A program made the translations under genes and the position numbers. Below the pieces are notes generated by a model that saw only the letters and a program-made list of their open reading frames with translations, was not told where the DNA came from and did no database searches. A DNA stretch of 64,000 bases, taken from the NCBI RefSeq assembly GCF_004770105.1, contig NZ_RQEY01000026.1:168273-232272 (forward strand). Direction: 5' to 3'. Shown one piece after another: positions 54,794 through 64,000 of this stretch. The stretch is from Leptospira andrefontaineae. GTDB lineage: Bacteria > Spirochaetota > Leptospiria > Leptospirales > Leptospiraceae. Every line of letters begins with the position of its first letter. Within the stretch, counting starts at the first letter, position 1.

Positions 54794-55717
54794 ATGAACA
54801 GATATAAAAACGAGGCTGCCTTAATCTTTTGTACCTTGATTTGGGGTGGAACCTTCTCCGCTACAAAACTAAGTTTAGTATCCATTTCTTCCTGTTTGTT
54901 TATAGGGATCCGATTTGCGATCGCAACATTTGTTTTTGTAATTTATATTCTTCTTAAAAATAGAAAGAACCCGGTTTCTTATCCGGATTGGAAAACAAAT
55001 AAATCTTTATACTTCTTGGCATTCCTATTGGGCTTCTGGATGTTTATGGGATTTGCTTTCGAGACGATCGGATTAAAATACACGACCGCTACCAAGTCCG
55101 GATTTTTGACCGGGACCTTGGTTGTTATCACTCCGATCTTACAAACTTTATTTTTAAAACGTATGCCAAGCTCAGGGAACTTACTCGGAGTGATCGTAGT
55201 AATGTTCGGTTTATTTTTCCTTTCTGCCGAGTCGGTGGGAGAAGATCATAAATTTATAATATCTTATCATCTAGGAGATGTTCTTACTTTAGGCGGAGCG
55301 TTTTTCTTTTCTCTTTATATTATCTATGTGGATAAAGCTAGTAAGTCCTGTCCTTTGGACATTCTTCTTTTGTCCCAAACATTGGTGACCAGTGTATTTG
55401 CTTTTCTTTTGGCATTCATCTTACATTGGACAGAGTTCGAACCTTTGTTTATCAAAATGGATTCGAGGGTAATGCCGGCTTTATTTTATAATGGTTTGAT
55501 CTCGTCCGTAGGAACTACGTTCTTACAAACAAAATACCAAAAAGGGATCTCTCCTACAAGAGCAGGGCTTATATTTTCTTTAGAGCCGGTCTTCTCCGCG
55601 ATTCTTGCCTATTTTACGTTAGAAGAAAGATTAGATGCAACCGGTTTGATCGGATGTAGTTTTGTGCTCACAGGTGTTCTGTTAGCTGAACTATTGGGTC
55701 GAGAAAAAAAGTTTTAG
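54794..55717 (+). CDS. EamA/DMT-superfamily transporter
   Basis: The 307-residue protein has ten hydrophobic helices in two five-helix halves, as in EamA permeases. Marks are ALIFCTLIWGGTFSATKLSL at the start, AFLLGFWMFMGFAFETIGLK, and a C-terminal FSLEPVFSAILAYFTLEERL. It probably exports a metabolite. It starts one base after the carboxypeptidase gene and may be translated by coupling. The substrate cannot be read. Confidence 0.9.
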   Translation: MNRYKNEAALIFCTLIWGGTFSATKLSLVSISSCLFIGIRFAIATFVFVIYILLKNRKNPVSYPDWKTNKSLYFLAFLLGFWMFMGFAFETIGLKYTTATKSGFLTGTLVVITPILQTLFLKRMPSSGNLLGVIVVMFGLFFLSAESVGEDHKFIISYHLGDVLTLGGAFFFSLYIIYVDKASKSCPLDILLLSQTLVTSVFAFLLAFILHWTEFEPLFIKMDSRVMPALFYNGLISSVGTTFLQTKYQKGISPTRAGLIFSLEPVFSAILAYFTLEERLDATGLIGCSFVLTGVLLAELLGREKKF

Positions 55718-55801
55718 AGCTTGTTCTATCCCTCATTTGAGTGAAAATTTAGCAAGTTTTTAGACTCTGGTTTGTAGAATAGAGGCTGGGAGTACCTTGC
55801 C

Positions 55802-57028
55802 ATGAAGCGTATTTATTTCGTTCTATTCTTCTTCTCTTTCTGGGCTTGCAATCAGGCAAAATCAATCGATATAGATTCCGCAAAATCTCCTGTCGGCCTT
55901 CTCATGGACATTACTTTGTCCGTAGCGATTAACAGCGGGAGAGACGCAGGGCCGGAGTATATGGCCGCTGGAGACAATTGTTCTCTTTTTACTTCTGATG
56001 ATGGGATCAGTTGGAATATTTCGCAAGGCGCTTCCACTCCGTTTACAGGTTGTTCCGGCGGAGTGATCTATGGATTGGCTCAGGGAAATGGAAGATGGGT
56101 GGCAGTCGGGACTTTGACAAGCACTTATCAAACTAATGCGAATAATTGTGGACTATGGAGTAGCGCAAACGGTGTGGATTGGGTAAGACATACTTGCCCG
56201 ACTCCGAGTCCATCAAGTTATTCTAATACTCCTCTTAGGTCTGTCGTATACGGTGCTGTGGGAGGTGTTGGATTATTCTTCACTTCCGGTCATAAGATGG
56301 GTACCGGTGCAAACGAAGACTATTACGGACTAGTCAGTTTGGATGGAATAAACTGGGCATTCAGAAAATTAGGACCGACTCCAACGGTGGATGGTGGTCT
56401 TATAACTACCTGTTATTTGGAAATAGACAATGGAGTCGCCAGATGCTCGGGAGAAACAGGTTCTTATTCCGATGCGATCTTAAAATATAATTCTTCTTCC
56501 GGGGTTTGGGTGGCGGATACTGATCTTCCGGGTTATATGGGATATGCAGAGTTTCCAAGTTCTCCTCCCAATTATAATCCGAATACATCCTGGTTTTATG
56601 GGGGACCAAATCATTCCAGATTTACTTTCGGACAAGGTGATAGCGCAAACTATGTGAATCGAAAATTGTCCGGCGGTGATTGGGTGGAAGTTGTCACAAA
56701 TGAAATTTTAGGCACCTATGGCATATTATTAAATTCCGCTGCATATAAAGGAAATCTGATAGTTGCGTTGGGCGATGCTTGCACTTGGATGAACTCCACG
56801 GATGGAGGAACCAATTGGAATCCTTACGAATCTCTCGGGAGTTGCACTTATGATAATGGAATGCCTGATTTTTTAAGTGTGACTTATAATTCCTACGTAA
56901 AACAATTCGTAGGTGCTGGGAGGTCAGGAAGAATAGTGTATTCCGAAACAGGATTAGAACCTTCTTCTTGGACGATCTTATTAACGGGTTTTAGTGGAAC
57001 GATCAATACTCTGATCTCTAAACCTTAA
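55802..57028 (+). CDS. Hypothetical beta-propeller-like lipoprotein
   Basis: The 408-residue protein has a signal ending FFSFWACNQ (cysteine lipidation likely). Repeating blocks resemble BNR/sialidase-type propeller units: CSLFTSDDGISWNISQGAS, GLWSSANGVDWVRHTCP, GLVSLDGINWAFRKLG, TWMNSTDGGTNWNPYES and RIVYSETGLEPSSWTILLTG. Each has an S-x-D-G-x-x-W core at 60-100-residue spacing. Such proteins bind surfaces or sugars but catalytic residues are not visible. Its stop overlaps the convergent next gene by four bases. Confidence 0.72.
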   Translation: MKRIYFVLFFFSFWACNQAKSIDIDSAKSPVGLLMDITLSVAINSGRDAGPEYMAAGDNCSLFTSDDGISWNISQGASTPFTGCSGGVIYGLAQGNGRWVAVGTLTSTYQTNANNCGLWSSANGVDWVRHTCPTPSPSSYSNTPLRSVVYGAVGGVGLFFTSGHKMGTGANEDYYGLVSLDGINWAFRKLGPTPTVDGGLITTCYLEIDNGVARCSGETGSYSDAILKYNSSSGVWVADTDLPGYMGYAEFPSSPPNYNPNTSWFYGGPNHSRFTFGQGDSANYVNRKLSGGDWVEVVTNEILGTYGILLNSAAYKGNLIVALGDACTWMNSTDGGTNWNPYESLGSCTYDNGMPDFLSVTYNSYVKQFVGAGRSGRIVYSETGLEPSSWTILLTGFSGTINTLISKP

Positions 57029-57948
57029 TTTTGTTGGACAGGATTTTCGGAACTTAAGTCCTGAGCAGGAATTCTGATCTTTGCTTTGATCACGGCTTCT
57101 TTTGTTTTCGGATCCAATCTAAAAAGTTTTTTGATAGCGATATCCTGCCAATAACGAGATCGATTTTCTTTGATAAATCTTTTTAGAAAATGGATCTCCG
57201 CACCTTTTTCGTTTACTTCTTCTTTGCCATAAAATCTATTTTTAAAAACGGAAGCCGAATCAGGATTTTCTTTCAGATATGTATCTACGTTTGTTAGAAC
57301 ATAAGTGCCTGTATAAGGACCTCCAAAAGATAAATTTATACCTTTTGGGTGGGCGATGAAATTTCCTATAAATCGTATCTCTAATCCTCCTGGATTGGAA
57401 AAAGAAAATTTAGATTTTTCTAATGGATCGTATTCTATTCGGATGGAATTGGAATGAAGAACTGTATATGTATGAGTCTGCACATGGCCGTATTTGTTTA
57501 CGGTTGTATAAGTGTGGGTAGTTGTGTAAGTATAAGAGGCGCTGTCTAATACTAGGGATTGATTTTGCGGAAGTCTGGTGACTACGAAATATCTAGGAAC
57601 TCCTTCTTCTGATTTGCCCAATTGTAATTTTTGGACCCATAAAAATCTGTAATTCCCGTCCCCTTCCATTTCCTTGCCTAAATCTTCTAAGTTGATGCGA
57701 AAGTTGGCACCTGCAACAGAAGAGATATATGTTTCTTTCGAAATGGATTCTTCTATTCCTCTGAATATCCCGTTTGAGATACCACCTTTGGCGACGATTA
57801 GCCCAAAAGCGACTAAACCTTCTTCACCTGGTGCTGGTTCTTCCAATACTGGAAATGTTTTTAGGCAAGCTAAGCTTAGGAAGGATATAATAAATATAAT
57901 TAATGATCTAAATCTCCAATCCATTGGTTCCATCTTAAATGATAGCAT
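57025..57948 (-). CDS. Hypothetical lipoprotein
   Basis: The 307-residue protein has a signal ending SFLSLACLKT (lipobox LAC). The mature part is mixed alpha/beta with IRIEYDPLEKSKFSFSNPGG, RFIGNFIAHPKG and SYTYTTTHTYTTVNKYGH, a Thr/Tyr repeat of about 30 residues. No known domain is recognised. It is convergent with the propeller lipoprotein and divergent from the Ser-rich gene. Confidence 0.65.
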   Translation of the reverse strand: MLSFKMEPMDWRFRSLIIFIISFLSLACLKTFPVLEEPAPGEEGLVAFGLIVAKGGISNGIFRGIEESISKETYISSVAGANFRINLEDLGKEMEGDGNYRFLWVQKLQLGKSEEGVPRYFVVTRLPQNQSLVLDSASYTYTTTHTYTTVNKYGHVQTHTYTVLHSNSIRIEYDPLEKSKFSFSNPGGLEIRFIGNFIAHPKGINLSFGGPYTGTYVLTNVDTYLKENPDSASVFKNRFYGKEEVNEKGAEIHFLKRFIKENRSRYWQDIAIKKLFRLDPKTKEAVIKAKIRIPAQDLSSENPVQQN

Positions 57949-58017
57949 TACTTATTCAATCCGTTTTGTTAGTTGACTCAGATTAGATTGAAAGAAGCAA
58001 TATTCTTCTTTATATAC

Positions 58018-59142
58018 ATGAAGCGAAACATCCAGGCAAAATTTTCTTTTTTACTTTTATTCTGTATCTTATTTCCAGTCCACATTTTCGCTTCTCCTTC
58101 AAAAACAGATTTGGATGAGGATGTTTTAAAAGAGATCAGGGACCATTATGATTCTGGACAAAAGGCAAATAAGTTCGATAGGGACTTAGGTGTTCCTAAA
58201 ACTCCTAAAGCCAAATTTTTCTCCATACAACCGGGGGGAAGTTACGATATTATTTCCGATCTAGATATCAGTGGAAGAGGAAGATCTGCTGCGATGACTA
58301 CGGAATCTCAGAGGCCGAATTTCTTTTTTGATATCAGAAGTAAGGATTATAAGATAAACGAAGCATTTGGAGTTCAATTTCTCTTCCATTCAGCCAGAAA
58401 AGAATTCGATAAACAATCTTATTCTGTTCCTGCTCCCGATACAGGATCATCCTCCGATTCAAGTTCCTCTTCTTCGAGTAGCAGCAGCAGTAGCTCCGGG
58501 AAGAATGATAAAAATTCAGTTACAGCAGATTTAGGAACTAATGTAAAAGTAGATTATAATTATATAATACCTACGTTTTATTGGGGAAATCCGGAAGTGG
58601 ATGGATTTCGTATGGGTTTTGGTTTCGGGCTCGCAGATATGAGAATGAGAGGGAATGTAGACTTTAGGGATCCGGGAGAAACGATCGGGAAAATGTATGG
58701 AGCAATGGGGGACAGGGATACATTTCTTAACACATTGAGTTTTATACAATTAAGTTCCGGCCTAGTGGATATGAGAAGAGGAGATCCCGTATTCAATTAT
58801 CTTTTATTAAATTTAAGCCAAGGAAATAATTTAGAATTGATGGGGGCATATCTCGCAAGCCAGGGCACTCATTTTTCTACCGATATAATATCAATTTTAG
58901 TTTATGCAAATTTGCAAGATAAGTATACTCCTCTGGAGTTATTGGCTTTGAGCGCATTGTCTAGGACAAGTATCAATGCTAAGGACAGACAAGTTTTCGC
59001 TTATATGATCTATGTAGAAACTCCTAAATTCGGATTTGTAAAAGCCAGGCTAAGTTGGCATGGACCGTTGTTCAAAGATTCAGGATATACGATCCACATG
59101 AGCACGCTTGAACTTGCTTTGATGGTCCCAATCGACTTTTAA
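58018..59142 (+). CDS. Exported protein with poly-serine tract, possibly outer membrane
   Basis: I chose the ATG at 58018 because it opens a signal peptide (MKRNIQAKFSFLLLFCILFP, cut near IFASPS); the longer frame starts at a TTG at 57973 and buries it. There are 374 residues. A tract of about 20 residues at roughly 142-161 is almost pure serine, encoded by mixed TCx and AGx codons (58447-58497). The rest has aromatic strand-like segments (PGGSYDIISDLDISGRGRSA, FGFGLADMRMRGNVDFRD) and ends VPIDF. It may be a surface protein with a flexible loop. No family known. Confidence 0.7.
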   Translation: MKRNIQAKFSFLLLFCILFPVHIFASPSKTDLDEDVLKEIRDHYDSGQKANKFDRDLGVPKTPKAKFFSIQPGGSYDIISDLDISGRGRSAAMTTESQRPNFFFDIRSKDYKINEAFGVQFLFHSARKEFDKQSYSVPAPDTGSSSDSSSSSSSSSSSSSGKNDKNSVTADLGTNVKVDYNYIIPTFYWGNPEVDGFRMGFGFGLADMRMRGNVDFRDPGETIGKMYGAMGDRDTFLNTLSFIQLSSGLVDMRRGDPVFNYLLLNLSQGNNLELMGAYLASQGTHFSTDIISILVYANLQDKYTPLELLALSALSRTSINAKDRQVFAYMIYVETPKFGFVKARLSWHGPLFKDSGYTIHMSTLELALMVPIDF

Positions 59143-59238
59143 TTCTTCTAATTTAGATCTGCATAATATCCCTGCTTGACACTCGGTCGATTTGAAGCGA
59201 TTTTGGGCGGAAAACTAAAACCGCCTAACCGAGGAATA

Positions 59239-60813
59239 ATGAATAGAAATTTGGAATTGGAGCGCCAAGGGGAAGTTGCCGCAAATTATCTGCGGATTTT
59301 TTTAACCATAGTTTTTATTTTCGGAACTGCATTCGGACTTGTTTGGAAAAGCGGGATCCAAGCGGTTTTAGGTTATTATATAGGCGGGATTATAGCTTAT
59401 TCCTTCATCATCTTCTTTTCCATTTTTGTAATGAAGTTTTTCGGTTACAGACCTTGGCTGAAATACGCGACAGTATTCATGGAATTTATAGGTTATGCGA
59501 TCGTGCAGGTCGGATATTTCGGAACAGAAGACCAATGGAAACCGAATGGGATTTTGAGTCCGGCTAACTATGGGATCTATTTTTTAATTTTAGCAGGGAC
59601 TATTTTCAGGTTCAATCCTAGATTTACTTTTATCACCTCTACAGTTTTAGCAGTGCAATTCACTTCGATGGCGATGGCACTCACCATTCTAAACCCACAA
59701 CTCCTTACCATGGGCTATGATGGAATGATCCGATTGAGATCTCCCCTTGTAATTTTGATGGGGGTATTTTTATTCGCGTTCGGAGTTACTATCTCTTATG
59801 CAACTAAGTTTGTGAGAAGATTGGTGGAAGAAGCCCAAAACGCAGAAGAAAGAGCCATAAGAAATTATACTTCTGCAAAGGAAATCCTACAAAGTTCCGA
59901 AACAGTAGCAGAAGAACTTCGTAAATCTTTAATAGATGTAGAAGATGTAGCGAGGGCAAACGAGGATAGCAGCCGCGATCTGGCGAGTATGGTAGAGGAA
60001 ACATCCGCCACTTTGGAAGAGATGGGAGCAAGTATAGAATCCATTGCAAAAATGGCTGAACAACAGGATGAATTTGGAGATGATACTTCTACTTCTATAG
60101 ACAAGTGGAAAGATCAAATGGTCCGAGTATTCGAGGCAGTTTCTTTTGCCAGAAGTTTGGGAGAAGGTTCAGCAGCCACAGCGATAGAAGGTGAGGGCAC
60201 AGTACGAGTTGCGTTAGATGTATTCTCTCAATTTAAAGGTACAGTCCAAGAAGTTAGTAAAATTTTAGTAGTGATCCAGGATCTCGCTGGAAAGACAAAT
60301 CTACTTTCTTTGAACGCAGCAATTGAAGCGGCGAGAGCGGGAGAAGCAGGAAAAGGGTTCTCAGTAGTTGCTGAGGAAGTGAGTAAACTTGCTGATTCTT
60401 CTTCTCGAAATGCAAAAGAGATCGTAAAACAGATCGGTGCCTTGGGAGAAGCTTCCGACACAAGTTCGGAAAAATTCGGAGAATTAGTCCAAGCTTTCCG
60501 TGAATTGACTTCTGGAATTGGTTCCATTGGAGAAGCATTAGCTCAAGTAGGGGATTCGGTAGATAAACAAAAAAGTCTCTCCACCGAAGTGGAAGATAAG
60601 AATAAACATATCCGCGATCTTGCTAAAGAAATGAAAAATTCTACATTAGAACAATCGAATGGAGCAAAGCAGATCCTGAACGGGATAGAATATTTAAGCA
60701 AAAGATCCATGGAGATGTCTGAGATTACTGAAAAACTCAGAACTAGTTTGGAAAGATTAAAAGTTACTTCCCAATCTTTAACGAAAACATTAGAAGCAAC
60801 CAAATTAGATTAG
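59239..60813 (+). CDS. Multi-spanning membrane methyl-accepting chemotaxis receptor
   Basis: From the ATG at 59239, behind GAGGAA, the protein has 524 residues. Six hydrophobic segments fill residues about 20-210, and a cytoplasmic coiled coil follows with the signalling hairpin [20 protein letters not shown] and [20 protein letters not shown]. It lacks a HAMP domain and a periplasmic sensor. The layout is that of the receptor at 33463 (minus strand). It is monocistronic, with a hairpin terminator downstream. Confidence 0.9.
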   Translation: MNRNLELERQGEVAANYLRIFLTIVFIFGTAFGLVWKSGIQAVLGYYIGGIIAYSFIIFFSIFVMKFFGYRPWLKYATVFMEFIGYAIVQVGYFGTEDQWKPNGILSPANYGIYFLILAGTIFRFNPRFTFITSTVLAVQFTSMAMALTILNPQLLTMGYDGMIRLRSPLVILMGVFLFAFGVTISYATKFVRRLVEEAQNAEERAIRNYTSAKEILQSSETVAEELRKSLIDVEDVARANEDSSRDLASMVEETSATLEEMGASIESIAKMAEQQDEFGDDTSTSIDKWKDQMVRVFEAVSFARSLGEGSAATAIEGEGTVRVALDVFSQFKGTVQEVSKILVVIQDLAGKTNLLSLNAAIEAARAGEAGKGFSVVAEEVSKLADSSSRNAKEIVKQIGALGEASDTSSEKFGELVQAFRELTSGIGSIGEALAQVGDSVDKQKSLSTEVEDKNKHIRDLAKEMKNSTLEQSNGAKQILNGIEYLSKRSMEMSEITEKLRTSLERLKVTSQSLTKTLEATKLD

Positions 60814-60839
60814 AATATTTGTTAGAATCTGATAAATAT

Positions 60840-60884
60840 TTCATACGTCCTTCGATTGAAAGTCGATCCAAAGGTACGTATGAA
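60840..60884. terminator. Bidirectional hairpin between the receptor and AhpD-like genes
   Basis: TTCATACGTCCTT (60840-60852) pairs with AAGGTACGTATGAA (60871-60884) with one bulged T, around an 18-base loop. T-rich sequence lies on both sides. It lies 27 bases after the receptor stop and 21 before the end of the next, opposite gene. Confidence 0.6.
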
Positions 60885-60904
60885 GTTTTAAACAGACTAG
60901 GGTT

Positions 60905-61345
60905 TTAGTTCGGAGCGGTCATCCCGGTAGAAATGGCGATTCGATTCCAGGAATTGATTGTGTTAATCACTACGATTAACGCGATAAACTCTTTTTCTTC
61001 GAACTGAGCTTTAACTCTTGCATATAGATCATCCGGAACTCCATTCTCTGAAATTTTAGTTACATACTCTGTTAATTCCAAAGCGACTCTTTCTTTTTCA
61101 GTATAATAAGGAGCTTCTTTCCAGGCGTTTAGAAGATAGATCCTTCTTTCTTCTTCTCCTAATTTTCTGGCGTCCACTGTGTGCATATTAATACAAAAAG
61201 CACAACCGTTGATCTGAGAAGCTCGGATCTTGATTAACTCATAAAGTTTGATGTCGATCCCTGAGCTTTTAGCAAAGTTTTCCATCTCCATCATTTTTTC
61301 CAAAACTTGGGGATATACTTTGGCGTAATTGAATCTTGCGTTCAT
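60905..61345 (-). CDS. AhpD/carboxymuconolactone-decarboxylase-family protein
   Basis: The 146-residue helical protein carries the CxxC active site of AhpD-like proteins in INGCAFCINMHTVDARKLGE. The regions FNYAKVYPQVLEKMMEMENF and AFIALIVVINTINSWNRIAI-like segments fit the family length of about 150 (DUF-type alkylhydroperoxidase AhpD core). It may reduce peroxides through the two cysteines with an unknown electron donor. No ahpC gene is adjacent. It stands alone. Confidence 0.88.
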   Translation of the reverse strand: MNARFNYAKVYPQVLEKMMEMENFAKSSGIDIKLYELIKIRASQINGCAFCINMHTVDARKLGEEERRIYLLNAWKEAPYYTEKERVALELTEYVTKISENGVPDDLYARVKAQFEEKEFIALIVVINTINSWNRIAISTGMTAPN

Positions 61346-61482
61346 TTGTTTCCTCTTTTAAAAGAAAGACGCTCGAAGTGTGGGGATGTGACAGCTGATT
61401 GAATTTTTCCTTTGCTGAGTAAATTCGTACTTTTCACCGGTATTTTATTTTATGATCTTATCGTTTATGTTTAGGAGTGTAA

Positions 61483-62187
61483 ATGAGCTCTTTTGACAAG
61501 ATCCAAAAGCGGGCAGCCAAAAGAAAAGGTGGAGAAAAAGCCCTGCAATCGCTTCTTCCCAAAGTAAATCCGAAAAATAAACTGAGTCGTCTCTCCGATG
61601 ATCGTGTACTCAGTGAGATGGCAAAACGAGTATTCTCCGCCGGTTTTGTTTGGAAGGTCGTGGAAAATAAATGGCCAGGATTTGAAGAAGTGTTCTTAGG
61701 ATTCGATCCTACAAAATTACTGAAACAACCGAACCGATTTTGGGATGCTTTAGGATCGAATGAAAAAATCATACGTAATGCACAAAAGATCTCATCGGTA
61801 AGAAAGAATGCACAGTTTGTCGTGGAAATTGCCCAGGAACATGGTAGTTTCGGAAAATTTCTGGCGGATTGGCCTATCCAGGATCAGGTCGGGCTTTTGG
61901 ATTTTCTTTCCAAACGTGGTTCAAGATTAGGAGGTAATACCGGCCAATATTTCCTGCGCTTTATAGGAAGGGATTCTTTTATCCTATCTTCCGACGTTAT
62001 ATTATGTTTACGTGATGTAGGTCTTCCTTTGTCTTCGACTGGAAAATCCAAAAAAGATCTGGCAGCAATCCAAAAACAATTTAATACTTGGGCCGACGAA
62101 ACTGGCTTATCATATACCCATATATCCCGTATTTGTGCGTTTTCGATCGGAGAAAACTATTCTGCAGAAATGGAGGAAGACTATTGA
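61483..62187 (+). CDS. 3-methyladenine DNA glycosylase I-like protein
   Basis: The 234-residue protein resembles the HhH-GPD-fold Tag family, which removes alkylated adenine. Segments are LSEMAKRVFSAGFVWKVVEN, WPGFEEVFLGFDPTKLL, NEKIIRNAQKISSVRKNAQF, and RLGGNTGQYFLRFIGRDSFI. The zinc cysteine/histidine set of E. coli Tag (Cys4, His17, His175, Cys179) is not obvious, so the member is divergent. It is monocistronic. Base-excision repair is the likely role. Confidence 0.78.
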   Translation: MSSFDKIQKRAAKRKGGEKALQSLLPKVNPKNKLSRLSDDRVLSEMAKRVFSAGFVWKVVENKWPGFEEVFLGFDPTKLLKQPNRFWDALGSNEKIIRNAQKISSVRKNAQFVVEIAQEHGSFGKFLADWPIQDQVGLLDFLSKRGSRLGGNTGQYFLRFIGRDSFILSSDVILCLRDVGLPLSSTGKSKKDLAAIQKQFNTWADETGLSYTHISRICAFSIGENYSAEMEEDY

Positions 62188-62247
62188 TCCGAAGATAGAC
62201 AATCCTCCTTTACGAGAATCCGTGAGGGGGTTATAACCTTTCGGTAT

Positions 62248-62280
62248 TTCTACTAAGAAATGGAATAATTCCTAGTAGAA
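62248..62280 (+). terminator. Hairpin after the glycosylase gene
   Basis: TTCTACTA (62248-62255) pairs with TAGTAGAA (62273-62280); inner GAA/TTC can extend the stem. No clear T-run follows, so it may be a transcript end or a processed stem. It is 60 bases after the glycosylase stop. Confidence 0.4.
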
Positions 62281-62370
62281 GCCGATCTTGTTCCCTAAGC
62301 CCACCCATGTTAGAATCCCGGTTGGTTGAAACTAAAAAAGTTTTTTACCAAATTGTTCAGGGATCTATAT

Positions 62371-63027
62371 ATGAAAATTTACGCTTTAGGGTTACTTCTC
62401 CCTCTTATAATATTCGCAAATTGTGATGGCTCATCAGATGATCAGAATGCTGTTCTTGCATTGCTATTAAATAAGAAATGTATGAACTTTCCGAAAAATA
62501 CCACCGTATTTGATTCCGGTGGAGATCCTCTCGTAGAGTTTAGTTGCTCTGTCTCGGGTAAAACATATATCTGCAGCGATGGGCCGAGCATTCAATACAG
62601 AACATATTCTTCTATCGAAGGTGCATTATTGGGAGTCGTAAATCCTCCTGGTGGTGGGGGTCAAGGTTTTGGGTTTTTCCCTTCTCAAAGAGGACTTCTT
62701 AGGAATAAGACTGTGAGTGCTTCCAACCCGACCAACATTTCGTATAATTTTATATACACGTATGACTTTGCTCACCGCCTAGTATCTGCTTTCAACGCGA
62801 TTGACTCTAACGATCGAGTTTATGGAGATTATGACTTAAACGGATTTCCTTTGGACGTAGATGGGATCAGTGCGAATTATTCGTATGACCCTGGAAATAA
62901 GCGCCCTAGTAGTATTAGTATTGGAGGAACCAATATGTTCTTCGATACAAATGGATGGGCAATTGGGCTCGAGGACGGAGACATCTATTCTTTTCAGAAT
63001 AGCGGATCTTTACAGGTCTGCGATTGA
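62371..63027 (+). CDS. Hypothetical lipoprotein
   Basis: From the ATG at 62371 (behind GGGAT) the product has 218 residues with the signal MKIYALGLLLPLIIFANC and lipobox-like ANC. The longer frame from 62326 adds a basic stretch and is less likely. The mature part has Gly/Ser-rich segments (VNPPGGGGQGFGFF) and a YD-like repeat pattern (YTYDFAHRLVSAFNAIDSND, YGDYDLNGFPLDVDGISANY), recalling RHS/YD repeats that bind sugars. This is similarity of pattern only. No partner gene is near. Confidence 0.65.
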   Translation: MKIYALGLLLPLIIFANCDGSSDDQNAVLALLLNKKCMNFPKNTTVFDSGGDPLVEFSCSVSGKTYICSDGPSIQYRTYSSIEGALLGVVNPPGGGGQGFGFFPSQRGLLRNKTVSASNPTNISYNFIYTYDFAHRLVSAFNAIDSNDRVYGDYDLNGFPLDVDGISANYSYDPGNKRPSSISIGGTNMFFDTNGWAIGLEDGDIYSFQNSGSLQVCD

Positions 63028-64000
63028 TTGATCCAAGTTTTGGGCGATCCTCCCGCTTCGCGGGAGTCGCGCTGCTATGTGTTCGCTCGCGCTCATCCGG
63101 GCGAAGCCCGGACTAAAGCACTTCGCATCGCTATCGCATTATAGAATCTTAATGCTTCATAGATAATTAAAAAATCGTTTTAAAAAATAAAACTGTATAT
63201 TGGAAATCCACACACATGAAAAACTTTACTCTATCTTTTCCCTTGTTCCTACTTCTTGCTTTATTGGCCGACCAATCTAAATAACCCCGGTTAGACGGAT
63301 CGGATCTTTTGATTTAATATCTTTCCTGAACGCGGAATCCATATTCTAAAGTTGGAAAAGAAAATCCCCACCCTCTTTGGGTGGGGGCCGGGTCGGTGGT
63401 ACCCGTTTTCCTTACAAAAACCGCCTTAGCACACTTTTGTAATTTGCACAATTCCCTTTTTTGATCGATATCTTGTTGGAGTTCCTACAAAGAAGGAGAG
63501 TAGCTGGCCCTTACTCTACTTGGAAATATTTTATAGATTTCTAATGTATGCTCTTGTTCGGCATTTTCTTTACATTGCAGAGGGGATTTTTTAGAAAATC
63601 CTCGTTTTTTCCCCGTAAAAAATCGAATGAATTATCTACGTTTTTCCTTGACCGGTCGCATCAATTCTCTACATTGGTTTTTACGGCCTTTTCCGTATGG
63701 GAAATCGCCGGCAAAGCCAAACGAGTTAAAAAGACGGAAGTCCTCTTCCCTCAAAAAGAAAAACTCGCTGCGGCAAATAATCAGTTCTTTAACAACAAAT
63801 ATAACTGCGAATGAGAAATTAAAATTTTTTATTAGCTGAGATTAGATTATGGTGATGAGTTCGCCATAATATTAATAATCTCGAACACTAAGAAAACAAA
63901 TTAGAGCTACTCTCATTCTACAATAATATCGAAAGATGCAGCCCTTTCTAACGGCATTCCAAAGAAACTTTTGGAAGTTAGAGGGCTTGGCGTGGTTTAC
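63028..64000. other. Gene-poor right end with GC-rich hairpins
   Basis: No convincing gene is seen in these 973 bases. A 22-codon ORF at 63217-63285 (MKNFTLSFPLFLLLALLADQ...) looks like a signal peptide without a body. Overlapping frames at 63548-63839 have no family. Perfect or near-perfect hairpins lie at 63051-63065 (TCCCGCTTCGCGGGA), 63097-63111 (CCGGGCGAAGCCCGG) and 63366-63386 (CCCCACCC/GGGTGGGG). The near-palindrome TTGTTGGAGTTCCTACAA is at 63473-63490. The last 90 bases could belong to a gene running off the edge, but the strand is unclear. Confidence 0.5.
63051..63111. repeat. Pair of GC-rich hairpins after the last lipoprotein gene
   Basis: TCCCGCTTCGCGGGA (63051-63065) and CCGGGCGAAGCCCGG (63097-63111) each form a perfect six-pair stem with a three-base loop. 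They are separated by CGCGCTGCTATGTGTTCGCT and similar GC-rich text. They start 24 bases after the lipoprotein stop. This looks like a dispersed structured repeat that may also end transcription. Confidence 0.5.

Noticed and set aside
63548..63839. Overlapping plus-strand frames of 70-88 codons
   Set aside because: Low-complexity basic and aromatic text in two frames, no start signal and no family; not listed as genes.
63905..64000. Possible partial gene at the right edge
   Set aside because: Plus strand reads KDAALSNGIPKKLLEVRGLG and minus strand also stays open in one frame; neither has a start or a known domain within the window, so no CDS is called.

Overview
The window reads as chromosome of a spirochaete of the genus Leptospira, probably an environmental species. 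The evidence is a tandem pair of OmpL1-type porins, many short-lipobox lipoproteins (LISC, LFSC, LFTC, LGC), several chemoreceptors, a bactofilin/M23/PBP1A envelope block and moderate-to-low GC. The species assignment is inference from protein family resemblance; no search was run. No CRISPR array, insertion sequence or prophage was seen.

Layout. 1-3.6 kb: remains of an aromatic meta-cleavage pathway. A FAH-family hydrolase (cut by the left edge) and an extradiol dioxygenase lie on the minus strand. On the plus strand a 3' remnant of a hydratase gene (mhpD type) is followed by intact mhpF and mhpE. 3.7-6 kb: an outer-membrane-like protein, a NAPE-PLD-like metallo-hydrolase lipoprotein and a small YegP-like protein. 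6.4-14.7 kb: a tight seven-gene chemotaxis operon (REC/degenerate ATPase protein, CheA with two CheW-like modules, CheW, PAS-type receptor, CheB, CheR, CheY) closed by a shared terminator. 14.7-22.8 kb: SDR plus Baeyer-Villiger monooxygenase, lipoproteins, a membrane LuxR-type regulator, TfoX-N, FecR and TPR proteins, and a dienoyl-CoA-isomerase-like crotonase. 22.8-30.9 kb: a REC-PAS-HisKA_2 kinase and the envelope block (DUF900 hydrolase, M23 peptidase, bactofilin, PBP1A, zinc phospholipase C-like protein). 31-40 kb: lysA-ispD, tRNA-Leu(UAG), a multi-TM chemoreceptor, CPBP protease, membrane proteins, SPOR protein, coaE, tRNA-Phe(GAA) and pcm. 40-44.3 kb: two ompL1 paralogues and thiC with its TPP riboswitch.

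45-47.6 kb is the most unusual locus. A well-formed promoter and ribosome site lead into a 14-codon ORF inside an 11-bp perfect inverted repeat. A second short ORF, a class 1 isoprenoid-synthase-fold protein with both Asp-rich motifs, and a signal-peptidase-I-like membrane protein lacking the catalytic lysine follow. A small Nif11-like ORF points away on the other strand. A dedicated small-peptide modification and export system is a hypothesis only.

47.6-63 kb: a 7TM/SpoIIE phosphatase, an FGE-sulfatase-domain protein, lipoproteins, two DUF2147 paralogues, an M14 carboxypeptidase, an EamA transporter, a serine-rich surface protein, another multi-TM chemoreceptor, an AhpD-like protein and a 3-methyladenine glycosylase I-like protein. 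The last kilobase has no convincing gene but several GC-rich hairpins.
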